Made by a program: the position numbers and the translations under genes. A stretch of 64,000 nt of DNA, from positions 3,513,501-3,577,500 of the forward strand of contig CATNEN010000003.1 in NCBI GenBank assembly GCA_950097015.1. The letters run 5' to 3'. The notes below the pieces were generated by a model. That model had not been told where the DNA came from and did not search any database. It saw only the letters and a list, made by a program, of their open reading frames with translations. This stretch comes from Macrostomum hystrix. Its lineage: Eukaryota > Platyhelminthes > Macrostomidae. Positions within the stretch are counted from its first letter, which is position 1; the number at the start of each line of letters is the position of its first letter. Shown piece by piece: positions 10,501 through 21,448 of the stretch.

Positions 10501-13500
10501 TGCTTCTCATGGGCGTGTCGGGAATGGCAACTAGCCTGTGCTCGGATCCCTACTCATTCTGGCTGATGCGATTTCTGACTGGAACAACCGGCATGAGTGC
10601 CTTCTCAACTGGATTCGTTCTGGGTGAGAGCAGAACTATGCCTGTGTGTTATTCTGAAATAATGTGTTGTTAAAGATAGTGCAGGCTTATCAAAGGAGTC
10701 AGAAAGATAAGTGATTTAGAGATAGTGGCGGCACATCAAAGGATTTAGAAATAGTGGCGGCACATCAAAGGATTTAGAAATAGTGGCGGCACATCAAAGG
10801 ATTGATAGATAGTGGCGGCACACCAAAGTAAAAAGGCGGCTTATAAAGTTCTCGATTAAATTGAAATACCTATTGAAATTAAATTTTTCTTTGATTTGCG
10901 TTTAGTGCGTAATTAATTAAACACTATATAGGCATTGAGCTCATTGGCAAGCAAGCGCGAGTACACGCCGGTATAGTAATTGAGTATGCGTACGCTGTTG
11001 GCCTAATAATTGTTGTTTTCGTCGCCTATCTGCTGCGCTATTGGCGCTGGTTAAATCTTGCCGTCAGCGTACTACCGCTATTTTCTATTCCGTTTATTTG
11101 GTAAGAGTTTAACAGCGGTGACTAGACGTAATAGACGGTAGAGACCGTGAGGTGGTGTCTGGAGGGATAGAGTGAGGTGGCTGACTGGAGGGATAGAGAG
11201 TGAGGTGGCTGACTGGAGGGATAGAGAGGGAGGTGGCTGACTGGAGGGATAGAGAGTGAGGTGGCTGACTGGAGGGATAGAGAGTGAGGTGGCTGACTGG
11301 AGGGATAGAGTGAGGTGGCTGACTGGAGGGATAGAGAGTGAGGTGGCTGACTGGAGGGATAGAGAGTGAGGTGGCTGACTGGAGGGATAGAGAGTGAGGT
11401 GGCTGACTGGAGGGATAGAGAGTGAGGTGGCTGACTGGAGGGATAGAGAGTGAGGTGGCTGACTGGAGGGATAGAGAGTGAGGTCGCTGACTAGAGGTGG
11501 GCGATCTATCCCTGGAACGATAGGGAGGAACAAGGCGCGAGGTGGATGCCTGGGGGCATTAACAGGGCAGAATAAAACAGAACAAAACATTTTGATTTGC
11601 TGATATAAACTGCTAATCTGTTTGAATCTGCGTCAAGGTTGATGGAGGAGTCCACTCGTTGGCTCATTTCAAAGAACCGCTTAGTCCAAGCGGAGGCCAT
11701 TGTTCGCAAGGCGGCTGTTGCCAACGGGGTGGAATTGCCCGACGAGCTGCAGCTGCGTCAGACGACGGATGACGACAAGTCAAGTTTGAGGACCGAGAAC
11801 GACAGTTTTTTGAAAGTTTTTAAAAATATGCACACAGCATTGATGACTATCAATGTGTTCTGGCAATGGTAAAATTGAAATTCGCTTTGTTGGTACATTA
11901 TGTTTTCATAAACAGCAGAAACTATTCTCAGCTTTATTAACGTGGATTTCTTAATTGACTAGAACTTCTCAGCAAAATATGATTCTTTCTGAATTTCGAT
12001 TTCCCAGCTCATATTTCCGTACCTAGTTGGATTTCCCTATTAAAATGGGATTTCCCTGCGAAAATGGGATTTCCCTACCAAATGGGATTTCCCTACTGAA
12101 ATGGGATTTTATTTACAACTGGGACTTCCGTCTAAGCTTGGTTATCCTACCAGCTTATTTCCTAACAGTTTTCCAAAGATTGCTTGATCGAAAATGAATT
12201 AATTTTTCAAACTGGGTTTCCAATATCAAACCGCGACATCGGTATTAAATAGGGTTTTCCTTATTTAAACAAGAGTTTCCCGTCACATCGGGAATTCCTT
12301 ATCAAACAGGGATTTCCTTATTCAAACAGGAATTTTCCTATCACATCGGGATTTCCCCTTTCCCATCGGGATTTCCTTTCTCAAATTGGGTCTTCCTTAT
12401 TAAACAGGGATTTCCTTATCAAACAGGGATTTCCTTATCAAACAGGGATTTCCTTATCAACCAGCGATTTCCTTATCAAACAGCGGTTTCCTTATCAAAA
12501 AGGGGTTTCCTTATCAAACTGGGATTTGCCCAATCACATCAGGATGTTTTTAGCACACAAGGATTTCCCCTTTCCCATCGGGATTTCCTTTCTCGAATCG
12601 GGACTACCTTATTAAAGAGGGATTTCCTTATTCAAACAGGAATTTTCCTATCACATCGGGATTTCCCCTTTCCCATCGGGATTTCCTTTCTCAAATTGGG
12701 TCTTCCTTATCAACCAGGGATTTCCTTATCAACCAGGGATTTCCTTATCAACCAGGGATTTCCTTATCAACCAGGGATTTCCTTATCAACCAGGGATTTC
12801 CTTATCAACCAGGGATTTCCTTATCAACCAGGGATTTCCTTATCAACCAGCGATTTCCTTATTCAAACAGGAATTTTCCTATCACATCGGGATTTCCCCT
12901 TTCCCATCGGGATTTCCTTTCTCAAATTGGGTCTTCCTTATCAACCAGGGATTTCCTTATCAACCAGGGATTTCCTTATCAACCAGGGATTTCCTTATCA
13001 ACCAGGGATTTCCTTATCAACCAGGGATTTCCTTATCAACCAGGGATTTCCTTATCAACCAGGGATTTCCTTATCAACCAGGGATTTCCTTATCAACCAG
13101 GGATTTCCTTATCAACCAGGGATTTCCTTATCAACCAGGGATTTCCTTATCAACCAGGGATTTCCTTATCAACCAGGGATTTCCTTATCAACCAGGGATT
13201 TCCTTATCAACCAGGGATTTCCTTATCAACCAGGGATTTCCTTATCAACCAGGGATTTCCTTATCAACCAGGGATTTCCTTATCAAGCAATTATTCATTA
13301 TACATCTGAAAAACTTAGGTGGGTCGTAGCTCTAATCTACTACGGACTGAGCCTTGGACCAGCCAACCTACCCGGCGACATTTATCTGACGTCGTTTCTG
13401 AACGCCGTCGCTGAAATGATTGGCTACGCGGTCCCTCACCTTCTGGCTGGCCGACTGGGTCGACGACCAACCCACGCTGGCGGCATGTTCCTGGCCGCTG

Positions 13501-14978
13501 TGGCCCTGGGCAGCACCTTCTTTGTTGAACTAATCGGATCGACTGTTGGCCTAGACTGGCTGCACATTACTCTGGCTATGTTAGGGAAGATTGGAATCAC
13601 AACAGCTTTTGGCACCATTTTCCTGTGGACAGCTGAGATGTTTCATACCGGTGTTAGGCAGACCGCGGTCGGCTGTTCTAGCACATCGGCTAGGGTTGGC
13701 ACATTGCTGGCTCCTTTCATGGCTGATATGGTGAGAATTTGACATTGTGTCTAACATGCTTCTGCTTCGGTGTTATGTGCATCTAGAGAGTTCATAGGTC
13801 AGGAGTTCGAATCTCAGTCCTGAAAATATTTTGAAAGAATAACAGGTTTTGCTTCAATTCTATAGGTGTCTAACAGGTTTGATTTGATGGGTGTCTAACA
13901 GGTTTGATTCTATGGGTGTCTAACAGGTTTGATTCTATGGGTGTCTAACAGGTTTGATTCTATGTGTGTCTAACAGGTTCGATTCTATGTGTGTCTAACA
14001 GGTTTGATTCTATGGGTGTCTAACAGGTTTGATTCTATGGGTGTCTAACAGGTTCGATTCTATGTGTGTCTAACAGGTTTGATTTGATTGGTGTCAAACA
14101 GGTTTGATTCTATGGGTGTCTAACAGGTTCGATTCTATGTGTGTCTAACAGGTTCGATTCTATGTGTGTCTAACAGGTTCGATTTGAAGAATGTCTAATA
14201 GGTTCGATTCTATGGGTGTCTAACAGGTTCAATTCTATGTGTGTCTAAATCTAACAGGTTAGATTCTATGGGTGTCTAACAGGTTTGATTCTCTGGGTGT
14301 CTAACAAGTTCGATTTCATTGGTGTCTGACAGGTTAGGGTTAAATTTAGGATTAGGATTAAATTGTGGTGTCTAAAATGTTGGGAAAAAAAGTCAAAAAT
14401 GTTTCTACTGCTTTCTAGTAGAAAGCTTATAATTTAATAATTCTTTTTTCCAAGCGCAAATTTATCCCAAGTTCGTTCGGAGCCACCCTGCCAATGGCCA
14501 TCTTCGGTTGCTTGTCACTCCTTACTGGATTTGCCTCACTGTTGCTACCGGAAACACTGGGCACTGAACTGCCGCAAACTTTGGAAGACTGCCGTAGACT
14601 GGCCTGCTGGAGAAGGTTGGAATTAATATTATACACTTCTACATTATCCCATCCATTTCTATCCCGTCCATTTCTATCCCATCCATTGCTGTCCATCCAT
14701 TGCTATCCCATCCATTTCTATCCCATCCATTTCTATCCCATCCATTGCTATCCCATCTATTTCTATCCCATCTATTTCTATCCCATCCATTTCTATCCCA
14801 AACTTTTCTATCCCATCTATTTCTATCCCATCCAATTCTATCCCATCCTCTCTCTACTTTCCATCCCATACAAAGCATTCTCCCAAACTCACAAAAATTA
14901 TTCAGGAAATCAGGATTTATTCAGCCGCAAACTCAGGGTCACGGAGGCTACTCAACAGCTCAGACGGACTCAATCTAG
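7552..14978 (+). CDS. SLC22-like organic cation/anion transporter, gene 1
   Basis: A 12-TM major facilitator of the plasma membrane, organic cation/carnitine/anion transporter type; substrate not inferable. Exons: 7552-7645, 9756-10039, 10275-10384, 10469-10623, 10932-11100, 11638-11868, 13319-13730, 14455-14615, 14906-14978. All introns are GT..AG and the total is 1689 nt, 562 aa plus TAG. Exon 2 encodes the large cysteine-bearing extracellular loop with NxS/T sites (CRNTGSLKCFHSC). The exon 3/4 junction gives the MFS loop motif SDRFGRKP (about residue 161). Exon 6 carries EESTRWL (about 272), the SLC22 ESPRWL motif with S-P replaced by S-T. Exon 7 carries TAEMFHTGVRQ (about 452), the family's TAELYPTxVR motif. 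Length fits the family (about 550). A tandem paralogue lies at 21449-33232. Seven of eight introns contain private minisatellites. Subfamily unresolved. Confidence 0.88.
7695..9652 (+). repeat. Minisatellite in intron 1 of transporter gene 1, 21-22 bp
   Basis: About 90 units built around TGTGAGGTT(T)CAGCTCGAG, with a second unit type TATGAGGTTTCAGCTTGAC. The two types alternate in blocks. A diagnostic variant (AGTTCTAACT at 8351 and again at 9221) shows a block duplication with an offset of 870 bp. Confidence 0.95.
10135..10240 (+). repeat. Minisatellite in intron 2 of transporter gene 1, 18 bp
   Basis: About six units of AGTACCAATGTTCAGCAG between the exon 2 donor and exon 3 acceptor. Confidence 0.85.
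10708..10825 (+). repeat. Minisatellite in intron 4 of transporter gene 1, 29 bp
   Basis: About four units containing ATAGTGGCGGCACATCAAAG. The neighbouring intron 3 is only 84 bases long and has no array. Confidence 0.85.
11145..11490 (+). repeat. Minisatellite in intron 5 of transporter gene 1, 28 bp
   Basis: About twelve units containing GAGGTGGCTGACTGGAGGGA, with small internal deletions in some units. Confidence 0.92.
12000..13290 (+). repeat. Minisatellite in intron 6 of transporter gene 1, 19 bp
   Basis: Units of TTATCAACCAGGGATTTCC. The 5' part (12000-12700) is degenerate and mixed, and the 3' part up to 13285 is almost uniform. The array stops about 30 bases before the exon 7 acceptor. 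Its open frame is continuous with exon 7, but the splice phase and the paralogue show that coding starts at 13319. Confidence 0.95.
13850..14335 (+). repeat. Minisatellite in intron 7 of transporter gene 1, 25 bp
   Basis: About nineteen units containing GGGTGTCTAACAGGTTTGAT, with GGGTG/TGTGTG and TTTG/TTCG alternations. Confidence 0.92.
14636..14850 (+). repeat. Minisatellite in intron 8 of transporter gene 1, 15 bp
   Basis: About fourteen units of CTATCCCATCCATTT between exons 8 and 9. Confidence 0.92.
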
Positions 14979-15106
14979 AGCCATCTCCAATGTCAGTCGT
15001 GTGGCATTTTAATGAAAAATTTAAATCAGGACAAAAGATAAAAATTTATAAACTAAAAACTTATCCTGGCTACTACTTTTAAAGTACTTAGAACTTAGTT
15101 CAATGT

Positions 15107-15396
15107 TGTTTTAGCATAGTGGTTAGAGTATCGGACTAACCAATAGAAGGTCAGGGGTTCGTTTCCCGACTTTAATGGAACAGTTTATATCAATTAATTA
15201 TAAACTAATATCTGCATTGCTTCAGTTCACCCAGCTGTTAAATTGGTAAAAGCATCAGCCTGGGTAATTGAAGGTGGGTGTGGCGTCCCCCCCAGTCCAT
15301 GGACTGAACAGCCGTACGCAGCCTTCAGATGCTGTGCTGTCGCTGTCGGCTGCACATCTGGCTTAATTGGAGCAAGTTTAATCAAAATTTCTTGTT
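15107..15396 (+). mobile_element. tRNA-derived SINE, family 2, copy 1
   Basis: The tRNA-like head has A box TAGCATAGTGGTTAGAG and B box GGGGTTCGTTTCCC. The body contains TTGCTTCAGTTCACCCAGCTG and AGTCCATGGACTGAACAGCC, and the copy ends near TAATCAA. It lies directly 3' of transporter gene 1. Other copies are at 16681-16970 (part of a block duplication) and, on the minus strand, at 50872-51180 and 55885-56132. Confidence 0.82.
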
Positions 15397-15659
15397 ATGA
15401 TTATCAAGTACTTATTGCAGCAGAATAAATTATGGATGATTGTTGCGTTTTAGTATTATACAAAAATACAAAGTTTCATGGTAATAGTCATAGCTTCGTA
15501 GCTCGTAAAATAGTAGCTCTCTCGTCTAATAGCTATTGTTGTTACAGAAGTTTTCTGCTTCAATTTTACCATTTTTCCCGTTCAGTCTTACTGTTTCAAA
15601 TTTTGCGTTTCGAGTCAGAAAATTATTTGAACAGATTTTTGTATAGAGGAAGAGACATT

Positions 15660-15955
15660 TCTCAGAGTGAAAGGAGAGTGACATTGACAAAAGAGTGCCA
15701 TTGATAAGAGAGTGACATTGATAAGAGAGTGAAATTGATAAGAGAGTGAAATTGATAAGAGAGTGAAATTGATAAGAGAGTGAAATTGATAAGAGAGTGA
15801 AATTGATAAGAGAGTGAAATTGATAAGAGAGTGCCATTGATAAGAGAGTGACATTGCTAAAAGAGTGCCATTGATAAGAGAGTGACATTGCTAAAAGAGT
15901 GCCATTGATAAGAGAGTGACATTGACAAAAGAGTGACATTGACAAAATGTCAAAA
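15660..15955 (+). repeat. Minisatellite, 17 bp, first copy
   Basis: Units such as GAGAGTGAAATTGATAA and GAGAGTGACATTGATAA. It begins within the duplicated block and ends where the CT-rich array starts. Confidence 0.93.
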
Positions 15956-15957
15956 TG

Positions 15958-16665
15958 TCAATCTCTCCCAATCTCCTCTCTCTCCAAATCTCCCCTCTCT
16001 CCCAATCTCCCCTCTCTCCCAATCTCCTCTCTCTCCAAATCTCCCCTCTCTCCCAATCTCCTCTCTCTTCTAATCTCCCCTCTCTCCCAATCTCCCCTCT
16101 TTCCCAATCTCCTCTCTCTCCAAATCTCCTCTCTCTCCCAATCTCCTCTCTCTCCCAATCTCCCCTCTTTCCCAATCTCCTCTCTCTCCAAATCTCCTCT
16201 CTCTCCAAATCTCCTCTCTCTCCCAATCTCCCCTCTCTCCCAATCTCCTCTCTCTCCAAATCTCCTCTCTCTCCCAATCTCCCCTCTCTCCCAATCTCCT
16301 CTCTCCCAATCTCCCCTCTCTCCCAATCTCCTCTCTCTCCCAATCTCCTCTCTCTCCCAATCTCCTCTCTCTCCTAATCTCCCCTCTTTCCCAATCTCCT
16401 CTCTCTCCAAAGCTTCTCTCTCTCCAAATCTCCTCTCTCTCCCAATCCCCTCTCTCTCCCAATCTCCTCTCTCTCCCAATCTCCTCTCTCTCCAAAGCTC
16501 CTCTCTCTCCCAATCTCCCCTTTCTCCCAATCTCCCCTTTCTCCCAATCTCCCCTCTCTCCCAATCTCCTCTCTGTCCCAATCCCCTCTCTCTCCCAATC
16601 TCCTCTGTCTCCCAATCTCCTCTCTCTCCCAATCTCCTCTCTCTCCAAAGCTCCTCTCTCTCCAA
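15958..16665 (+). repeat. CT-rich minisatellite, 17 bp, first array
   Basis: Pyrimidine-rich units of the type TCTCCCAATCTCCTCTC with CCC/CCA/CTA variants. The last 300 bases (about 16363-16665) match 19337-19630 in the second CT-rich array, unit variant by unit variant. Confidence 0.95.
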
Positions 16666-16680
16666 AACTTAGTTCAATGT

Positions 16681-16970
16681 TGTTTTAGCATAGTGGTTAG
16701 AGTATCGGACTAACCAATAGAAGGTCAGGGGTTCGTTTCCCGACTTTAATGGAACAGTTTATATCAATTAATTATAAACTAATATCTGCATTGCTTCAGT
16801 TCACCCAGCTGTTAAATTGGTAAAAGCATCAGCCTGGGTAATTGAAGGTGGGTGTGGCGTCCCCCCCAGTCCATGGACTGAACAGCCGTACGCAGCCTTC
16901 AGATGCTGTGCTGTCGCTGTCGGCTGCACATCTGGCTTAATTGGAGCAAGTTTAATCAAAATTTCTTGTT
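16681..16970 (+). mobile_element. tRNA-derived SINE, family 2, copy 2
   Basis: Second member of the 1574-bp-offset duplication, with the same A and B boxes and body as 15107-15396. It arose by block duplication rather than a separate insertion, since flanking sequence is copied too. Confidence 0.82.
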
Positions 16971-17235
16971 ATGATTATCAAGTACTTATTGCAGCAGAAT
17001 AAATTATGGATGATTGTTGCGTTTTAGTATTATACAAAAATACAAAGTTTCATGGTAATAGTCATAGCTTCGTAGCTCGTAAAATAGTAGCTCTCTCGTC
17101 TAATAGCTATTGTTGTTACAGAAGTTTTCTGCTTCAATTTTACCATTTTTCCCGTTCAGTCTTACTGTTTCAAATTTTGCGTTTCGAGTCAGAAAATTAT
17201 TTGAACAGATTTTTGTATAGAGGAAGAGACATTTC

Positions 17236-17768
17236 TCAGAGTGAAAGGAGAGTGACATTGACAAAAGAGTGCCATTGATAAGAGAGTGACATTGATAAGA
17301 GAGTGAAATTGATAAGAGAGTGAAATTGATAAGAGAGTGAAATTGATAAGAGAGTGAAATTGATAAGAGAGTGAAATTGATAAGAGAGTGAAATTGATAA
17401 GAGAGTGCCATTGATAAGAGAGTGACATTGCTAAAAGAGTGCCATTGATAAGAGAGTGACATTGATAAGAGAGTGACATTGACAAAAGAGTGACATTGAC
17501 AAAAGAGTGACACTGACAAGAGTGACATTGATTAGAGAGTGACATTGACAAAAGAGTGACATTGACAAAAGAGTGACATTGACAAAAGAGTGACATTGAC
17601 AAAAGAGTGACATTGACAAAAGAGTGACATTGACAAAAGAGTGACATTGACAAAAGAGTGACATTGATAAGAGAGTGACATTGATAAGAGAGTGACATTG
17701 ATACGAGAGTGACATTGATAAGATAGTGACATTGATTAGAGAGTGACATTGACAAAAGAGTGAAATTT
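17236..17768 (+). repeat. Minisatellite, 17 bp, second copy
   Basis: Starts like the array at 15660, then expands into units of GAGTGACATTGACAAAA before returning to GAGAGTGACATTGATAA units. Confidence 0.93.
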
Positions 17769-17794
17769 ATGAAAATTAAACAGATAAATGATAA

Positions 17795-18168
17795 ACAGAT
17801 TGTGATACCGGTGTGATTGATTGTGATACCGGTGTGATTGATTGTGATACCGGTGTGATTGATTGTGATACCGGTGTGATTGATTGTGATTCTGGTGTGA
17901 TTGATTGTAATACCGGTATGATTGATTGTGATACCGGTGTGATTGATTGTGATACCGGTGTGATTGATTGTGATTCTGGTGTGATTAATTGTGATTCTGG
18001 TGTGATTGATTGTGATACTGGTGTGATTGATTGTGATTCTGGTGTGATTGATTGTGATACTGGTGTGATTGATTGTGATACCGGTGTGATTGATTGTGAT
18101 ACCGGTGTGATTGATTGTGATTCTGGTGTCATTGATTGTGATTCTGGTGTGATTGATTTTGATTAGTT
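17795..18168 (+). repeat. Minisatellite, 21 bp
   Basis: About seventeen units of TGATTGATTGTGATACCGG plus two bases, with ATACC/ATTCT/ATACT variants. Because 21 is a multiple of three, both strands stay open across it (DCDTGVI on the plus strand); this is not a gene. Confidence 0.93.
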
Positions 18169-18214
18169 GTAATACTGGCGTGTGCTGTGGTTTATAGTAT
18201 TACAGGTGTTGACA

Positions 18215-19725
18215 TCTGTCTCCCAATCTCCCGTGTCTCCCAATCTCCCGTGTCTCCCAATCTCCCCTCTTTCCCAATCTCCTCTCTCTCCCAATCTCCT
18301 CTCTCTTCTAATCTCCCCTCTTTCCCAATCTCCCGTCTCTCCTAATCTCCTCTCTCTTCTAATCTCCCTTCTTTCCCAATCTCCTCTCTCCCAATCTCCC
18401 CTCTCTCCCAATCTCCCCTCTCTCCCAATCTCCCCTCTCTCCCAATCTCCTCTCTCTCCAAATCTCCCCTCTCTCCCAATCTCCTCTCTCTCCCAATCTC
18501 CTCTCCCTCCCAATCTCCTCTCTCTCCTAATCTCCCCTCTTTCCCAAACTCCTCTCTCTCCCAATCTCGCCTCTTTCCCAATCTCCTTTCTCTCCCAATC
18601 TCCTCTCTCTTCTAATCTTATCTCTCTCCCAATCTCGACTCTCTCCCAATCTCCTTTCTCTCCCAATCTCCTCTTTCTCCAAATCTCCTCTCTCTCCAAA
18701 TCTCCTCTCTCTCCCAATCTCCCCTCTCTCCCAATCTCCTCTCTCTCCAAATCTCCTCTCTCTCCAAATCTCCTCTCTCTCCAAATCTCCTCTCTCTCCC
18801 AATCTCCCCTCTCTCCCAATCTCCTCTCTCTCCAAATCTCCTCTCTCTCCCAATCTCCCCTCTCTCCCAATCTCCTCTCTCCCAATCTCCCCTCTCTCCC
18901 AATCTCCTTTCTCTCCCAATCTCCTCTCTTTCCCAATCTCCCCTCTCTCCCAATCTCCTCTCTCCCAATCTCCCCTCTCTCCCAATCTCCTCTCTCTCCA
19001 AATCTCCCCTCTCTCCCAATCTCCTCTCTCTTCTAATCTCCCCTCTCTCCCAATCTCCCCTCTTTCCCAATCTCCTCTCTCTCCAAATCTCCTCTCTCTC
19101 CCAATCTCCTCTCTCTCCCAATCTCCCCTCTTTCCCAATCTCCTCTCTCTCCAAATCTCCTCTCTCTCCCAATCCCCTCTCTCTCCCAATCTCCCCTCTC
19201 TCCCAATCTCCTCTCTCTCCAAATCTCCTCTCTCTCCCAATCTCCCCTCTCTCCCAATCTCCTCTCTCCCAATCTCCCCTCTCTCCCAATCTCCTCTCTC
19301 TCCCAATCTCCTCTCTCTCCCAATCTCCTCTCTCTCCTAATCTCCCCTCTTTCCCAATCTCCTCTCTCTCCAAAGCTTCTCTCTCTCCAAATCTCCTCTC
19401 TCTCCCAATCCCCTCTCTCTCCCAATCTCCTCTCTCTCCCAATCTCCTCTCTCTCCAAAGCTCCTCTCTCTCCCAATCTCCCCTTTCTCCCAATCTCCCC
19501 TTTCTCCCAATCTCCCCTCTCTCCCAATCTCCTCTCTGTCCCAATCCCCTCTCTCTCCCAATCTCCTCTGTCTCCCAATCTCCTCTCTCTCCCAATCTCC
19601 TCTCTCTCCAAAGCTCCTCTCTCTCCAAATCTCCTCTCTCTCCAAAGCTCCTCTCTCTCCAAATCTCCTCTCTCTCCCAATCTCCCCTCTCTCCCAATCC
19701 CCCGTCTCCCAATCTCCCCTTTCTC
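18215..19725 (+). repeat. CT-rich minisatellite, 17 bp, second array
   Basis: About 88 units of the TCTCCCAATCTCCTCTC type. Shares a long, variant-specific tract with the first CT array (see 15958-16665). Confidence 0.95.
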
Positions 19726-19734
19726 GCAACTTTC

Positions 19735-20222
19735 CCAGATAAAAGTACTTTAATTTACATCCAGTCTACGCATTTTCGAAATCTATAGCCGCTCTCGGCA
19801 ATTTGTTCGACTCGCATTTTAAAAGCTCCAACGGAACTCACTGTGACGGCATACACACGACAAATTGCATGCGCGGATGTCAGCATTACGGCCTGAAATT
19901 CTATTTAAATAATTATTATTCGATCTACAAATGAGCTTTTTCACAGATTTGACTTAAAACTATGTTTATCTTAGGCAGCGAATAGTAAACATTGTGTTAA
20001 ACCCCGATATCCGTAACTGCTAGTGGAACTAACTTGCAAAATATACTCTCGTAAATCAAATGATATTGAAGCTGGAATCTATCTAAGTTTATCTTAGCTT
20101 ATTATTTTTTTAAGGATTACGCTTCTCATGGTACTTGTTAGTAGTGTTATTAAGTAGTTAGTTGAGGTCATAGTGCCTTGTTTAGCGACTGCGATGAAGC
20201 TAAATGTGATTTAAATACTGGG
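19735..20222. other. Unique intergenic sequence, nothing recognised
   Basis: AT-rich non-repetitive DNA separating two arrays. No frame or RNA supported. Confidence 0.5.
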
Positions 20223-20224
20223 AT

Positions 20225-20938
20225 ACTGACTGCGGTTGTGATGCTGGTAAGTGGTGTGATATTCGTGTGATAATTATGTAATAGTTGTGGGATGATAGAG
20301 TTACATTGACGTGAGATTTGTGGGACATTTGTGTGATATTTTTGACATCGGTGTGATAATAGTGGGATAATGATGTGATACATGTGTGATATTGATGTGA
20401 CATTTGTGTTATAGTGGTCCGATATTTGAGTGATATTTGTGTGACATCGGTGTGATACTGGTGTGACATTGGTGTGATACTGGTGTGATATTTGTGTGAT
20501 ATAGGTGTGATATTGGTGTGATACTGGTGTGATATTTGTGGGATATAGGTGTGATATTTGTGTGATATTGGTGTGATATTTGTGGGATATAGGTGTGATA
20601 TTTGTGTGATACTGGTGTGATATTGGTGTGATACTGGTGTGATATTGGTGTGATACTGGTGTGATATTTGTGTGATACTGGTGTGATATTGGTGTGATAC
20701 TGGTGTGATATTGGTGTGATACTGGTGTGATACTGGTATGATATTTGTGTAATACTGGTGTGATATTGGTATGATACTGGTGTGATATTTGTGTGATATA
20801 GGTGTGATATTGGTGTGATACTGGTGTGATATTTGTGTAATACTGGTGTGATATTGGTATGATACTGGTGTGATATTGGTGTGATATAGGTGTGATATTG
20901 GTGTGATATAGGTGTGATATTTGTGTGATAGTGGCAGA
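20225..20938 (+). repeat. Minisatellite, 11 bp
   Basis: About 65 units of GTGTGATATTG or GTGTGATACTG. The 5' end is more degenerate. The unit resembles half of the 21-bp unit at 17795-18168. Confidence 0.94.
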
Positions 20939-20939
20939 G

Positions 20940-21448
20940 ACTAGGTTTTTTAATATACGAGCGTTCATGTATGTCTCAGTAATGATAGTTTGCTGTGTTT
21001 TTTAATTCTGAAATTCCCGACCCTTATGAGTTTGAGCAACGGTTGGCCTGTTGTTGACTTTGGCTACCAGTTCAAAAATAGCAGGTTGGACTTTGCATGC
21101 TATTTTAAGTTACATTTTTAAATGAATCTTTTATATATGTCCAATGATAAGAAAGAGCAAAAAATTGCTTTACAGTGAAAGACACTAAATTTTGATGTGC
21201 TTTGATACCTTTCAGTGCTTTAGATTCAAATAGGTGTCCTTTGATTAAGATAAAGATAGAACTTTATCAATTTGTGAACTTTGGACTTTGAAGTGCAAAG
21301 AGATTTCTTATTAAAAATGAGCTAATGAAAGGCTTTGGGAAAATAACTGAATGATATCAGGTCACAAGCGATAAAAATGTGTTTGAAAGGCTAGAAAAGC
21401 AAAATATTTTTTAAAGGCTTGAATATTTCTATTGTCTAGCGTGGAGCG
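20940..21448 (+). other. AT-rich upstream region of transporter gene 2
   Basis: No canonical TATA box at a useful distance and no repeats. It presumably contains the promoter and 5' UTR of the gene starting at 21449. Confidence 0.4.

Larger units (their letters stand above)
15092..17474 (+). repeat. Direct duplication, offset 1574 bp
   Basis: The block from 15092 (AACTTAGTTCAATG) to about 15900 is repeated from 16666, base for base as far as I compared. It includes the family 2 SINE, about 250 bp of unique sequence and the start of a 17-bp minisatellite. Between the copies lie the rest of that array and a CT-rich array. Confidence 0.9.

Noticed and set aside
12696-13318. Possible 200-residue repeat domain at the N-terminal side of transporter exon 7
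   Set aside because: The 19-bp array happens to be in frame with exon 7, but an acceptor at 13317-13318, the phase, and the paralogue all place the exon start at 13319.
15243-17278. Two identical 61-aa and two identical 90-aa frames
   Set aside because: They are the two copies of a duplicated block. One lies in a SINE and the other in unique AT-rich DNA; neither has protein-like features.
15891-19729. Many long frames on both strands across the CT-rich arrays
   Set aside because: The 17-bp units lack stop codons in several frames, so the peptides cycle every 17 residues. They are repeat products, not proteins.
20225-20938. Histidine/tyrosine-rich 266-codon minus-strand frame
   Set aside because: Produced by the 11-bp minisatellite.
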